Program-made: the position numbers and the translations under genes
The notes under the pieces: generated by a model
Databases searched by the model: none
Told to the model about the DNA's origin: nothing
The model's input: only the letters and a program-made list of their open reading frames with translations
Source: UBA2040 sp002332715
Lineage (GTDB): Bacteria; Bacteroidota; Bacteroidia; Flavobacteriales_D; Crocinitomicaceae
Direction: 5' to 3'
Length of the DNA: 10,703 nt
NCBI GenBank assembly: GCA_029242295.1
Contig: JAQWUF010000109.1
Span: 1-10,703 of the forward strand
Shown here: piece after piece, positions 1 to 6,044 of the stretch
How the letters are laid out: every line of letters starts with the position of its first letter
Numbering within the stretch: position 1 is the first letter of the stretch

Positions 1-134
1 TGTTAATAAAATCAATGTTAAGGTTGTATTTTTCATATGTTTTATATTTTTTTGTTAAACGCTAACAAGTTTAGTTAGTATCTAATTGTTTTTTAGCCCA
101 TATTCTGCCCATTAAGGAAATAGTTGCTGTTTGA

Positions 135-440
135 ATTGTTGATACATCATCGAATTTATTGTTTTTCCTATCCGTAAGTATATTTGCTACAGGAGTTTAT
201 GCCGTTCGTGCTTTGTATTTTGGAGTCATGAAACAAGGGCAAATCCCTTTGGCCTTAGCTGGTGCGGCAATCGGCATTATATCTTTAATAGGTTATACAC
301 CTGACATTTTTGTTGGGTCAGCCATGGGTTATTTTTTAGATGAATCGCCAGGTAGTGAAGGACATCAAAATGTGTTCTGGATGTTATCTGGATTCTCTTT
401 GATAGGTGGAATTGCTGCGTATCGATATTTCGTTCGCTAA
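135..440 (+). pseudogene. C-terminal remnant of an MFS transporter
   Basis: The open frame runs from a stop at 132-134 to a TAA at 438-440 and encodes about 101 residues. The translation carries a signature I recognise from the C-terminal end of major facilitator superfamily permeases: a YFG..K...P lead-in, a GxIGYTPDIFVG segment, a GYFLD loop, and GHQNVFW followed by a final hydrophobic helix. This corresponds to roughly the last three of twelve membrane helices, about a quarter of a normal ~420-residue transporter. The only start is a TTG at 159 with no upstream signal, and bases 1-134 have stops in all forward frames. The missing part is therefore not a simple adjacent frameshift. I read this as a 5'-truncated, non-functional relic. 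A short expressed membrane peptide cannot be excluded. Confidence 0.7.
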
Positions 441-454
441 GGAAGAACGAAATA
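426..454. repeat. 10-bp inverted repeat over the stop codon of the MFS remnant
   Basis: Bases 426-435 pair perfectly with 445-454, with a 9-nt loop (436-444) that contains the TAA stop. No T-run follows on either strand, so it is not a canonical intrinsic terminator. It could still stabilise the 3' end of the old transcript or insulate menB, whose promoter box starts 14 nt downstream. Confidence 0.55.
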
Positions 455-467
455 GCGTTCAAATCAC

Positions 468-475
468 TAAATTTG
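468..475 (+). promoter_or_regulatory. Putative Bacteroidota -7 box for menB
   Basis: The octamer TAAATTTG matches TAnnTTTG, the -7 element of Bacteroidota primary-sigma promoters, and lies 18 nt before the ATG at 494. I see no good TTTG -33 element at the usual spacing. The box includes the TTG at 473, which argues against using that TTG as the start codon. Confidence 0.45.
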
Positions 476-493
476 TATCAAAACAGTCAACAA

Positions 494-1336
494 ATGTCCG
501 AAAGAAACTGGCAAACCATTAAAAAATACGAAGAAATCACATTCAAAACCTGTAATGGTGTAGCTAGAATCGCTTTCAATAGACCGGAAGTACGAAATGC
601 GTTTACACCCAAAACAGTGGATGAATTGTGGGAAGCTTTGATCTTGTGTCATGAAAGTCAGGAAATTGGAGTCGTGTTACTCACGGGCGAAGGACCTTCA
701 ACGAAAGATGGCGGATGGGCCTTTTGTTCAGGTGGAGACCAAAGAGTTCGCTCTACAACAGGATACAAAGGAGTCAATGGTATAAATCGTTTCAATATTT
801 TAGATGTACAACGTCAAATTCGTTTCATGAACAAGGTAGTGATTGCCGTAGTTCCAGGATGGGCTGTTGGCGGTGGACACAGTTTGCACGTCGTTTGCGA
901 TTTGACTTTGGCTAGTAAAGAGCACGCTATTTTTAAACAAACCGATGCCGACGTTGCCAGTTTTGATGGAGGTTTCGGTTCCGCATATTTGGCCCGTCAA
1001 GTAGGACAAAAAAGAGCTAGAGAGATCTTTTTCCTAGGTGCTGATTATACAGCTCAAGAAGCTTTTGAAATGGGGATGGTCAACAAGGTTGTTCCTCACG
1101 CAGAATTAGAAGACGTCGCTTACGATTGGGCACAAGAAATTATGTCTAAAAGTCCGACGGCTATAAAAATGTTGAAATTTGGTTTCAACTTAATCGACGA
1201 CGGTTTGGTGGGGCAGCAAGTTTATGCGGGTGAGGCAACCCGTTTGGCTTATGGAACGGAAGAAGCTGTTGAAGGAAGAAACGCTTTCTTGGAGAAAAGA
1301 CCTCGTGATTTTTCGAAATTTCCTAAATTCCCTTAA
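494..1336 (+). CDS. menB: 1,4-dihydroxy-2-naphthoyl-CoA synthase (MenB)
   Basis: This crotonase-fold enzyme cyclises o-succinylbenzoyl-CoA to 1,4-dihydroxy-2-naphthoyl-CoA in menaquinone synthesis, in the cytoplasm. The product is 280 residues, normal for MenB. Visible family marks are an N-terminal WxxIKKYEEI segment, NRPEVRNAF (residues 29-37), the oxyanion-hole stretch CSGGDQ (78-83), GWAVGGGHS (122-130), QTDADV..FDGG (149-160) and a C-terminal EGRNAFLEKRPRDF. Residue 151 is Asp where the E. coli-type enzyme has Gly. As I recall the family, this marks the form that uses its own carboxylate rather than bound bicarbonate. I chose the ATG at 494: it gives the MSE..W start seen in relatives, while the in-frame TTG at 473 lies in the promoter box. 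The next gene follows after 9 nt, suggesting co-transcription. No other men genes are in view. Confidence 0.93.
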   Translation: MSERNWQTIKKYEEITFKTCNGVARIAFNRPEVRNAFTPKTVDELWEALILCHESQEIGVVLLTGEGPSTKDGGWAFCSGGDQRVRSTTGYKGVNGINRFNILDVQRQIRFMNKVVIAVVPGWAVGGGHSLHVVCDLTLASKEHAIFKQTDADVASFDGGFGSAYLARQVGQKRAREIFFLGADYTAQEAFEMGMVNKVVPHAELEDVAYDWAQEIMSKSPTAIKMLKFGFNLIDDGLVGQQVYAGEATRLAYGTEEAVEGRNAFLEKRPRDFSKFPKFP

Positions 1337-1345
1337 CTTAGAAAA

Positions 1346-2323
1346 GTGAAGACAGTTGTAATTGTAGCTTTAACACTGGCCGGCTTAATTCCCGCAGGAG
1401 GAATGTTGTTTTTTGGTAAACAAAGTTCGTCCCAAGCTGTGGCGCCACCAATGGAATTTATTGCAGAGAACGTTGTGATTTTAGTCATTGACGGTCCGCG
1501 CTATACAGAAACATTTGGTGCCGAAAACATGAAGTATATTCCGAATTTCCGGGATAGCCTTTTACCACAAGCAACTTTCTTTGAAGATTTCTCAAACAAC
1601 GGTTCAACATTCACCAACGCTGGACACGCTTCAATAACCACAGGACGTTATCAAAAGGTAGAAAACAGTGGTTTGGAAGCGCCAAAATATCCGAGTATTT
1701 TCCAGTATTACATGCGTCAAAAGAAACGTAATTACAACGACGCTTGGATTATAACCTCGAAAGGTAAATTGGATATTCTTGCCAATTCTACATACAAAGG
1801 ATGGGAGGACAAAGATATGGCGCGTACTTGGTGTGGACCAGAAGGAGAAGGTTATGGTTATGGAAACGATCCGTATACAATGGAAATTGCAGATAGCGTT
1901 ATTAAGAATTTTCACCCAAGATTGATGCTCGTTAATCTTCTGGATGTCGATGTCAATGGGCACGGTAAGAATTGGGAGGGCTATATTAAAGGTATTCAAA
2001 GTACCGACCGGCAAGCTTTGCAATTGTGGAATATGATTCAAAATGATTCCATTTACAAAGACAAAACCGCTCTCTTTATTACGAATGATCATGGACGTCA
2101 TTGCGATGGTCACAAGGACGGATTTGTTTCACATGGTGGTGGTTGTAAATGTTGTCGTAAAATTAGCTTGGTAGCAATTGGACCTGATTTTAAAAAAGGC
2201 AAAGTAGTATCTGAACCCTCTGAATTGATAGATATTGCAGCTACAGCGGCTGAAATATTAAGGATTTATATGCCTTTGAGCAAAGGTCGCTTTATGACCG
2301 ATTTGGTTTTCGACAAGGAGTAA
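1346..2323 (+). CDS. Exported alkaline-phosphatase-superfamily protein (NPP/phosphodiesterase-like)
   Basis: The 325-residue product starts with a hydrophobic signal peptide or anchor (residues 4-23), so it probably acts in the periplasm or at the membrane. The metal-site pattern of the alkaline phosphatase superfamily is complete: Asp49 (VIDGPR), the likely nucleophile Thr88 (TFTN, matching TFPN of nucleotide pyrophosphatase/phosphodiesterases) with GH at 93-94, DxxGH at 202-206, Asp248-His249 (NDHG) and His263 (SHGG). The substrate cannot be told; phosphodiesters, phosphomonoesters and sulfate esters are all possible. A Cys cluster (C253, C267, C269, C270) sits beside the last metal ligand and is unusual. 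The GTG at 1346 is the only start that includes the signal sequence, because the menB stop (1334-1336) is in the same frame 9 nt upstream. It is probably co-transcribed with menB without an evident functional link. Confidence 0.8.
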   Translation: MKTVVIVALTLAGLIPAGGMLFFGKQSSSQAVAPPMEFIAENVVILVIDGPRYTETFGAENMKYIPNFRDSLLPQATFFEDFSNNGSTFTNAGHASITTGRYQKVENSGLEAPKYPSIFQYYMRQKKRNYNDAWIITSKGKLDILANSTYKGWEDKDMARTWCGPEGEGYGYGNDPYTMEIADSVIKNFHPRLMLVNLLDVDVNGHGKNWEGYIKGIQSTDRQALQLWNMIQNDSIYKDKTALFITNDHGRHCDGHKDGFVSHGGGCKCCRKISLVAIGPDFKKGKVVSEPSELIDIAATAAEILRIYMPLSKGRFMTDLVFDKE

Positions 2324-2358
2324 ATAAACCAATTTTTCTCATAAAACACCTTATTTTT

Positions 2359-2748
2359 TTGGATTATTTCATGGTTGGTTTTATTATTCTGTCTGGAACA
2401 ATTATCTTTTCAAGATACTCAACGAATAAAGGGAACAAACATTTGGAAGTAGAATATAAGGCAAAACTTGTCGACCTTTTTGGTAAGTCGAATATGGTAT
2501 CAGTAATTCTATCGCTCTCTGCAGTTTTTGGGTATTATTTCTTGACGAGTAAAAACCTAATAGGCCTCAAAATATTGACCATCTGCTTCTTTGGATTTCT
2601 GTTTGTATTCATGTTTGTTCAGACAAGAATTGCCTTCAAGAAATTAAAACAAAATGATTTTCCTGAGGAATACATTAAATTATATATTGGTTCCACAGCC
2701 GTTCGAACTTTCGGTATGGTGGCCTTCTTATTCGTGCTGTATGTATAA
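2359..2748 (+). CDS. Small multi-pass membrane protein, unknown function
   Basis: I do not recognise a family. The 129 residues contain about four hydrophobic segments (roughly 2-18, 47-63, 67-90 and 114-129), separated by charged stretches: a Lys/Glu-rich loop at 23-43 and an FKKLKQNDFPEEY loop around 93-105. The TTG at 2359 is preferred over the ATG at 2371 because it gives the first helix a full membrane-spanning length; the ATG version would leave only about 13 hydrophobic residues. The gene follows the phosphatase-like gene by 35 nt and could be part of the same transcript. Its stop codon lies within the A-run that forms the U-tract of the opposing terminator. Confidence 0.6.
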   Translation: MDYFMVGFIILSGTIIFSRYSTNKGNKHLEVEYKAKLVDLFGKSNMVSVILSLSAVFGYYFLTSKNLIGLKILTICFFGFLFVFMFVQTRIAFKKLKQNDFPEEYIKLYIGSTAVRTFGMVAFLFVLYV

Positions 2749-2778
2749 AAAAAGCCTCTCCATTATCGGAAGAGGCTT
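2747..2778 (-). terminator. Intrinsic terminator of the hydroxyacyl-CoA dehydrogenase gene
   Basis: AAGCCTCT (2752-2759) pairs with AGAGGCTT (2771-2778), extended by CC/GG around a one-base bulge and a 6-nt loop. Read on the minus strand, the stem is followed directly by seven T residues (2747-2753 on the plus strand), the classic layout. It lies 26 nt past the stop of the minus-strand gene. The hairpin may also protect the 3' end of the convergent plus-strand transcript. Confidence 0.8.
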
Positions 2779-2803
2779 GTAATATCAAGTTTTCTTTTGA
2801 ATG

Positions 2804-3694
2804 TTACTTCTTAAAATTATCAGCAATAACCAAGTCCTTCGTTCCGTGTCCCCAAGAATAAAAACCTTCTCCAGATTTAATTCCTTTTTTGCCCGCCATT
2901 ACCATATTTACCAATAATGGACAAGGTGCATATTTTGGATTTCCGAATCCATCGTGAAGTACATGAAGGATTGCCAAACAAACGTCTAATCCAATAAAAT
3001 CAGCCAATTGCAACGGTCCCATCGGGTGTGCCATTCCTAATTTCATTACTTGGTCTATTTCATCAACACCAGCAACACCCTCATACAAAGTATAAATCGC
3101 TTCGTTGATCATTGGCATTAAAATACGGTTGGCAACAAATCCTGGATAATCGTTCACCTCAACAGGGTTTTTCGATAATTTCTTCGACAAGTCCATAATG
3201 GAATTCGTTACATCATCTGAAGTTGAATAACCGCGAATGATTTCGACTAATTTCATCACAGGAACGGGATTCATAAAGTGCATCCCAATTACTTTATCCG
3301 GACGATCCGTCACCGCTGCGATTTTCGTAATGGAAATAGAAGAAGTATTTGTGGCTAAAATCACTGATGTTGGTGTTACCTCACAAAGATTTTTAAAAAT
3401 TTGCAATTTCAGATCCACATTTTCTGTTGCTGCTTCAACAACAAGATCAACTCCTTTAACACCAGCCTCCATGTCCGTGTAAGTGCTGATATTCGCTAAA
3501 GTTTCCGTTTTTTGCGCTTCTGTAATTTTCTCTTTTGCTACTTGACGATCCAGGTTCTTTTCGATAGTCGCCAATCCTTTTTCCAAAGATGCGAACTGAA
3601 CATCAATCAAACTTACGTTATATCCAAATTGTGCGAAAGTATGTGCAATACCATTTCCCATAGTTCCCGCTCCGATTACAGCTACGTTTTTCAT
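2804..3694 (-). CDS. hbd: 3-hydroxybutyryl-CoA dehydrogenase (3-hydroxyacyl-CoA dehydrogenase)
   Basis: This cytoplasmic NAD(P)-dependent enzyme interconverts 3-hydroxyacyl-CoA and 3-oxoacyl-CoA, in butanoate or short-chain fatty-acid metabolism. The 296-residue length is typical of the stand-alone (non-FadB) form. The N-terminal Rossmann fold shows GAGTMGNG (residues 8-15) and the ribose-binding Asp31. The catalytic set is intact: Ser118/Ser119 (NTSS), His139 in HFMNPVPVMKLVE, Glu151 and Asn189 (GFVANR). The C-terminal dimerisation domain has HPMGPLQLADFIGLD and ends GxGFYSW. A perfect TAnnTTTG box lies 15 nt before the ATG and a strong terminator follows, so this is a single-gene unit. It converges with the upstream plus-strand genes. 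Whether it prefers NADH or NADPH cannot be told. Confidence 0.93.
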   Translation of the reverse strand: MKNVAVIGAGTMGNGIAHTFAQFGYNVSLIDVQFASLEKGLATIEKNLDRQVAKEKITEAQKTETLANISTYTDMEAGVKGVDLVVEAATENVDLKLQIFKNLCEVTPTSVILATNTSSISITKIAAVTDRPDKVIGMHFMNPVPVMKLVEIIRGYSTSDDVTNSIMDLSKKLSKNPVEVNDYPGFVANRILMPMINEAIYTLYEGVAGVDEIDQVMKLGMAHPMGPLQLADFIGLDVCLAILHVLHDGFGNPKYAPCPLLVNMVMAGKKGIKSGEGFYSWGHGTKDLVIADNFKK

Positions 3695-3709
3695 TATTTA
3701 TTTTTTTTG

Positions 3710-3717
3710 CAAATATA
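3710..3717 (-). promoter_or_regulatory. Putative -7 box for the hydroxyacyl-CoA dehydrogenase gene
   Basis: On the minus strand the octamer reads TATATTTG, an exact match to the Bacteroidota TAnnTTTG -7 element, 15 nt upstream of the ATG. An A-rich leader follows. No convincing -33 TTTG is visible. Confidence 0.5.
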
Positions 3718-3863
3718 ATGATTTACTTCTATCCTTTTCTCGCAGAGTGGGACAGATGGTAAGTAGTTTGGAAATGAAGGAGGATGAGTTTGGGTTTAAA
3801 AAATAATTCATCATTCAAAATTTGTTTCCCCATTTTTAGGGCGATTAAGGGGCAGGATTTACG

Positions 3864-3871
3864 TATCTTTA
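3864..3871 (+). promoter_or_regulatory. Putative -7 box, near-leaderless start of the DCC gene
   Basis: TATCTTTA matches TAnnTTTG at five of the six fixed positions and ends only 4 nt before the GTG at 3876. If used, transcription would begin at or next to the start codon. Confidence 0.35.
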
Positions 3872-3875
3872 CACC

Positions 3876-4274
3876 GTGAAAAAAACACCAAATAAAATAG
3901 TTTTCTACGACGGTGATTGTGGGCTTTGCAACCGTTCCGTTCAGCTCATTCTAAAATACGAAAGAGATCACAGTATTCATTTTTCGGCACTGCAATCTGA
4001 TTTCACGAAGAATTATTTTGAAGCAAACAATTGGGCTTTACCTGAGATGGATACTTTCAATTTCGCCCAGGATGGTAAGTTACTTTCGAAATCTGAAGCG
4101 GCTTTTCAAGTGGCGAAACATTTGAAATTCCCATTAAGTTGGTTGCGGATTTTTTCCATTCTTCCACAGTGGGGTACAGATCAAGTTTATAATTTAGTCG
4201 CTAAATACCGACAAAAGTTGGTGAAATCTTATTGTCATTTACCGACATCTTCTCAAAGGAAACGCTTTTTTTAA
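3876..4274 (+). CDS. DCC-family thiol-disulfide oxidoreductase (DUF393)
   Basis: The 132-residue product has the DUF393 signature near its N-terminus: FYDGDCGLCN with CxxC at Cys15 and Cys18. An LQSDF segment follows at about 39-43, where relatives show ALQS, and the C-terminus has the family's C..P.....KRFF ending. These proteins have a thioredoxin-like fold and are predicted redox proteins of largely unknown physiological role. No signal peptide is evident, so it is probably cytoplasmic. The GTG start is forced by the position of the family motif; no upstream ATG would give a sensible N-terminus. It stands alone, divergent from the dehydrogenase gene across a 181-bp gap that holds the promoter boxes of both genes and nothing else I can name. 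Confidence 0.85.
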   Translation: MKKTPNKIVFYDGDCGLCNRSVQLILKYERDHSIHFSALQSDFTKNYFEANNWALPEMDTFNFAQDGKLLSKSEAAFQVAKHLKFPLSWLRIFSILPQWGTDQVYNLVAKYRQKLVKSYCHLPTSSQRKRFF

Positions 4275-4312
4275 GATCAATAAAACTATTTTTTCACCTC
4301 ACTTAATCCGTC

Positions 4313-4340
4313 CCTGTCTGCCAACGAGGCAGGCTCGAGG
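4313..4340. repeat. Compact GC-rich hairpin downstream of the DCC gene
   Basis: Bases 4316-4322 pair with 4328-4334 (one G-T wobble) around a 5-nt loop. After a 3-nt bulge (4335-4337) on one side, CCT at 4313-4315 pairs with AGG at 4338-4340. It stands out as GC-rich in an AT-rich gap. It has no T-run directly after it, so it is not a textbook terminator. It resembles a copy of a dispersed palindromic element, but only one copy is seen here. Confidence 0.5.
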
Positions 4341-4354
4341 AGGGTAACTAAAGC

Positions 4355-4428
4355 CGCAAAGTTTTATTGAGTCATATTATGAGTAACGCTGGCTCAAGGA
4401 ACTTTGCGCAATAGCTTTGCGCGCTATT
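4355..4428. repeat. Nested inverted and direct repeats in the intergenic region
   Basis: CGCAAAGTT (4355-4363) is the exact reverse complement of 4400-4408, and inside it TTGAG (4367-4371) pairs with CTCAA (4393-4397), giving a long two-part stem. A second hairpin follows at once: AATAGC (4410-4415) with GCTATT (4423-4428). The octamer CTTTGCGC occurs twice, at 4402 and 4415. The arrangement suggests a structured RNA 3' end or a repeat element in the gap between the convergent DCC and TerB-like genes. Confidence 0.5.
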
Positions 4429-4444
4429 ATCCACCCCAATACAA

Positions 4445-4855
4445 CTAGTTATGAAAGGTCTGAAAAATCGAAATCAACCGTTCAGGCGGTAACATTTTAT
4501 TCGGATACTCATGCATGACCTCTAAAACTTCTGCCACTGCCAAGGGGTGTAAGCCCAATTTCATCCCTAAGTTTTTTATATTATAGAGTTCTTTTTCATC
4601 TATTTCAAGGTCTACATTCATCAAAAGGACCAAACGCTGCAATTGAACTATTCGATCGAATTCAAAAGCAGGTGGCTCAAAATCGATGTATTTATCAAAA
4701 ATCCCTTTGAATTCTTTGGACGAAACACCTAATTGTTTAGCAATGCTATATAGAAAGATAAACTCACTTTCTTTGACTTCTCCGTCTACTCTTGCTAGTT
4801 TAACCAATTCAGATAGTAAACTAAGCTTTTCCTGGTGTTCGTTTTCTTGTGGCAT
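4445..4855 (-). CDS. TerB-like helical protein
   Basis: The 136-residue, probably all-helical product resembles the TerB / TerB-like family, first named from tellurite resistance but widespread in Bacteroidota with unknown function. Two internal repeats can be seen: ARVDGEVKESE...IAKQLGV at about residues 21-44 and NVDLEIDEKEL...GMKLGL at about 80-102. Both have the acidic D-x-E-[VI]-x-E/D-x-E pattern thought to bind metal in this fold. There is no signal peptide or membrane segment, so it is likely cytoplasmic. It is transcribed away from 4885-5316, with only 29 bp between the two start codons, so the two promoters must overlap. No other ter genes are nearby, so a tellurite role should not be assumed. 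Confidence 0.7.
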   Translation of the reverse strand: MPQENEHQEKLSLLSELVKLARVDGEVKESEFIFLYSIAKQLGVSSKEFKGIFDKYIDFEPPAFEFDRIVQLQRLVLLMNVDLEIDEKELYNIKNLGMKLGLHPLAVAEVLEVMHEYPNKMLPPERLISIFQTFHN

Positions 4856-4866
4856 GATTAATAAAA

Positions 4867-4874
4867 TATCTTTA
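4867..4874 (+). promoter_or_regulatory. Putative -7 box for the exported coiled-coil gene
   Basis: TATCTTTA lies 10 nt before the ATG at 4885 in a 29-bp divergent intergenic region. The AGAAGG at 4879-4884 directly abuts the ATG and so lacks the spacing of a working Shine-Dalgarno site. Confidence 0.35.
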
Positions 4875-4884
4875 TTTTAGAAGG

Positions 4885-5316
4885 ATGAAAATAACAGTTT
4901 TAACCCTACTATCACTTTTTTGCTTCTTTTTCTTTTCGTATAGTTCAGAGAATGAACAGGAGGTTAATCGTGTAAACTCTCAGGTAGAGAATACCGAGTC
5001 AGGCGATTTAGAGTTAGCTGCAGAAGAGAAACCAGCAAAATTGGATTTAACTTCTGTAGAAGGAGCTTTTGAAGCTTATTTGCGACTACAAAGCGAATTC
5101 AAAAAGAAACTTCAAGCTTGCACACCTCAATATGCCAATCAACTTTATCTTGAATACAGAAAAAAGCTCAAATCTATTACTGAAAAATTAACCAGTTTAG
5201 AATCTGAAATGTTGGATGATTATGAAGGGCTTTACGACAATGATGGTTGGTTGAAATTATCCGGAAATTATGGAAAGAAAATTAAAAATTATCACTTCAA
5301 CTTTGTCGTTTTGTAA
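4885..5316 (+). CDS. Small exported protein with a charged helical domain, unknown function
   Basis: I do not recognise a family. The 143-residue product starts with a clear signal peptide (MKI then a Leu/Phe-rich core to about residue 18) and an SYSSE cleavage region with no lipobox Cys, so it is probably periplasmic. A low-complexity acidic linker spans about residues 21-50. A Lys/Glu/Leu-rich stretch at about 60-115 (LRLQSEFKKKL, YLEYRKKLKSITEKL) is likely helical or coiled-coil. The last 25 bp overlap the end of the convergent lipoprotein gene at 5292-5513, which makes the extreme C-terminus (KNYHFNFVVL) the least certain part. Confidence 0.6.
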   Translation: MKITVLTLLSLFCFFFFSYSSENEQEVNRVNSQVENTESGDLELAAEEKPAKLDLTSVEGAFEAYLRLQSEFKKKLQACTPQYANQLYLEYRKKLKSITEKLTSLESEMLDDYEGLYDNDGWLKLSGNYGKKIKNYHFNFVVL

Positions 5317-5513
5317 TTTCCATTACCCAAATCGTAAGCAAGAGAATTACATAGAGTTTGGGCATCTGCCTTTCTCTTATTTTCAATGGCAACACTGGTA
5401 ATTACGGGATTCCATGTTTCCCAATTATGTACTTCCGTGCACTCACATTGATAGGTTTTTTTGCAAGAAAAAAGAAAAGTGCTAATGAACACTAGGACAA
5501 TGATTGATTTCAT
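5292..5513 (-). CDS. Tiny cysteine-containing lipoprotein, unknown function
   Basis: The 73-residue product has a good lipoprotein signal peptide: MKS, a hydrophobic core and the lipobox FLFSC with the acylated Cys at residue 17, followed by KK. The mature part holds YQCECTE and a later Cys, and ends in a K-rich tail. This resembles very short lipoproteins with a Y-x-C-x-C motif that are common in Bacteroidota and have no known function. It would be anchored in an envelope membrane; a negatively charged surface-export signal after the Cys is not evident. Its 3' end overlaps the convergent gene 4885-5316 by 25 bp. Confidence 0.65.
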   Translation of the reverse strand: MKSIIVLVFISTFLFSCKKTYQCECTEVHNWETWNPVITSVAIENKRKADAQTLCNSLAYDLGNGNYKTTKLK

Positions 5514-5710
5514 AAATTGTATTTTACTGTTTAAACGACTTTATACGAAATGCAAATTCCATTTTTCAATATCGCTGTGGGCTAAAATAATTCAAAATCT
5601 TAAATTTACCTATGGTTATTTGTTTTACTATGAATTTTTTTGTCTCATGTGATCCGATATACACGCGTCAAGAGTCAAAATGTGTTAAGTAGAAAATTGC
5701 TGTAGGTTGA

Positions 5711-5977
5711 ATGATTGTCATAAAAAAAGCCGCGAAAGAATTGTTCTCTATTTATCAAAGGGGGTATTTGATTGGACTCGATAACACCCCTGTTGCTGAA
5801 TATTCGGACGGAATGATTTACAGCGAAAACAAAGAGAACTTCAAACGTTACTTGGATTATTATCCAAACAGTCCGATGTCTAAATTGATCAAATTATTGT
5901 TTGAATTAGAAGGCGATTATGAGGTGATGGGCGAAGAAATGGATAAGGCGCAAAGAAAGAGTTTACAAAAATTGTGA
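5711..5977 (+). CDS. Hypothetical small protein
   Basis: I do not recognise it. The 88-residue product has a basic N-terminus (IKKAAKELF), then a segment rich in Tyr, Asp and Asn (EYSDGMIYSENKENFKRYLDYY) and an acidic to basic C-terminal helix (ELEGDYEVMGEEMDKAQRK). There is no signal peptide or Cys. Amino-acid composition looks natural for a soluble protein, which supports it being real. It stands after a 197-bp AT-rich gap with no clear promoter box. It is followed 67 nt later by the preferred start of the L,D-transpeptidase gene and could be co-transcribed with it. Confidence 0.45.
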   Translation: MIVIKKAAKELFSIYQRGYLIGLDNTPVAEYSDGMIYSENKENFKRYLDYYPNSPMSKLIKLLFELEGDYEVMGEEMDKAQRKSLQKL

Positions 5978-6017
5978 GGCTCAAATGAACGTAACCAAGT
6001 TTCAAATGTACATTTAT

Positions 6018-6029
6018 ACAACTAGTTGT
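6018..6029. promoter_or_regulatory. 12-bp perfect palindrome upstream of the L,D-transpeptidase gene
   Basis: ACAACTAGTTGT is a perfect palindrome ending 15 nt before the ATG at 6045 and flanked by TAT-type steps. Its position would suit an operator or promoter-linked site. No regulator gene is adjacent. Confidence 0.25.
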
Positions 6030-6044
6030 TATAAAACCTCTTTT

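Noticed and set aside
473..493. TTG start for menB at 473
   Set aside because: The TTG is part of the TAAATTTG promoter box, and the ATG at 494 matches the usual MenB N-terminus.
1631..2113. 160-codon minus-strand ORF inside the phosphatase-like gene
   Set aside because: It is antisense to a gene with intact catalytic motifs, and its translation has no recognisable domain or start signal.
4445..4855. Tellurite-resistance function for the TerB-like gene
   Set aside because: No terC/terD/terZ-type genes are present, and TerB-like proteins are common in Bacteroidota outside tellurite operons.
5985..6044. Upstream ATG for the L,D-transpeptidase gene
   Set aside because: It adds 20 residues before the signal peptide; the ATG at 6045 gives a normal lipoprotein signal. 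The short 7-nt gap to the previous stop is the only point in favour of 5985.
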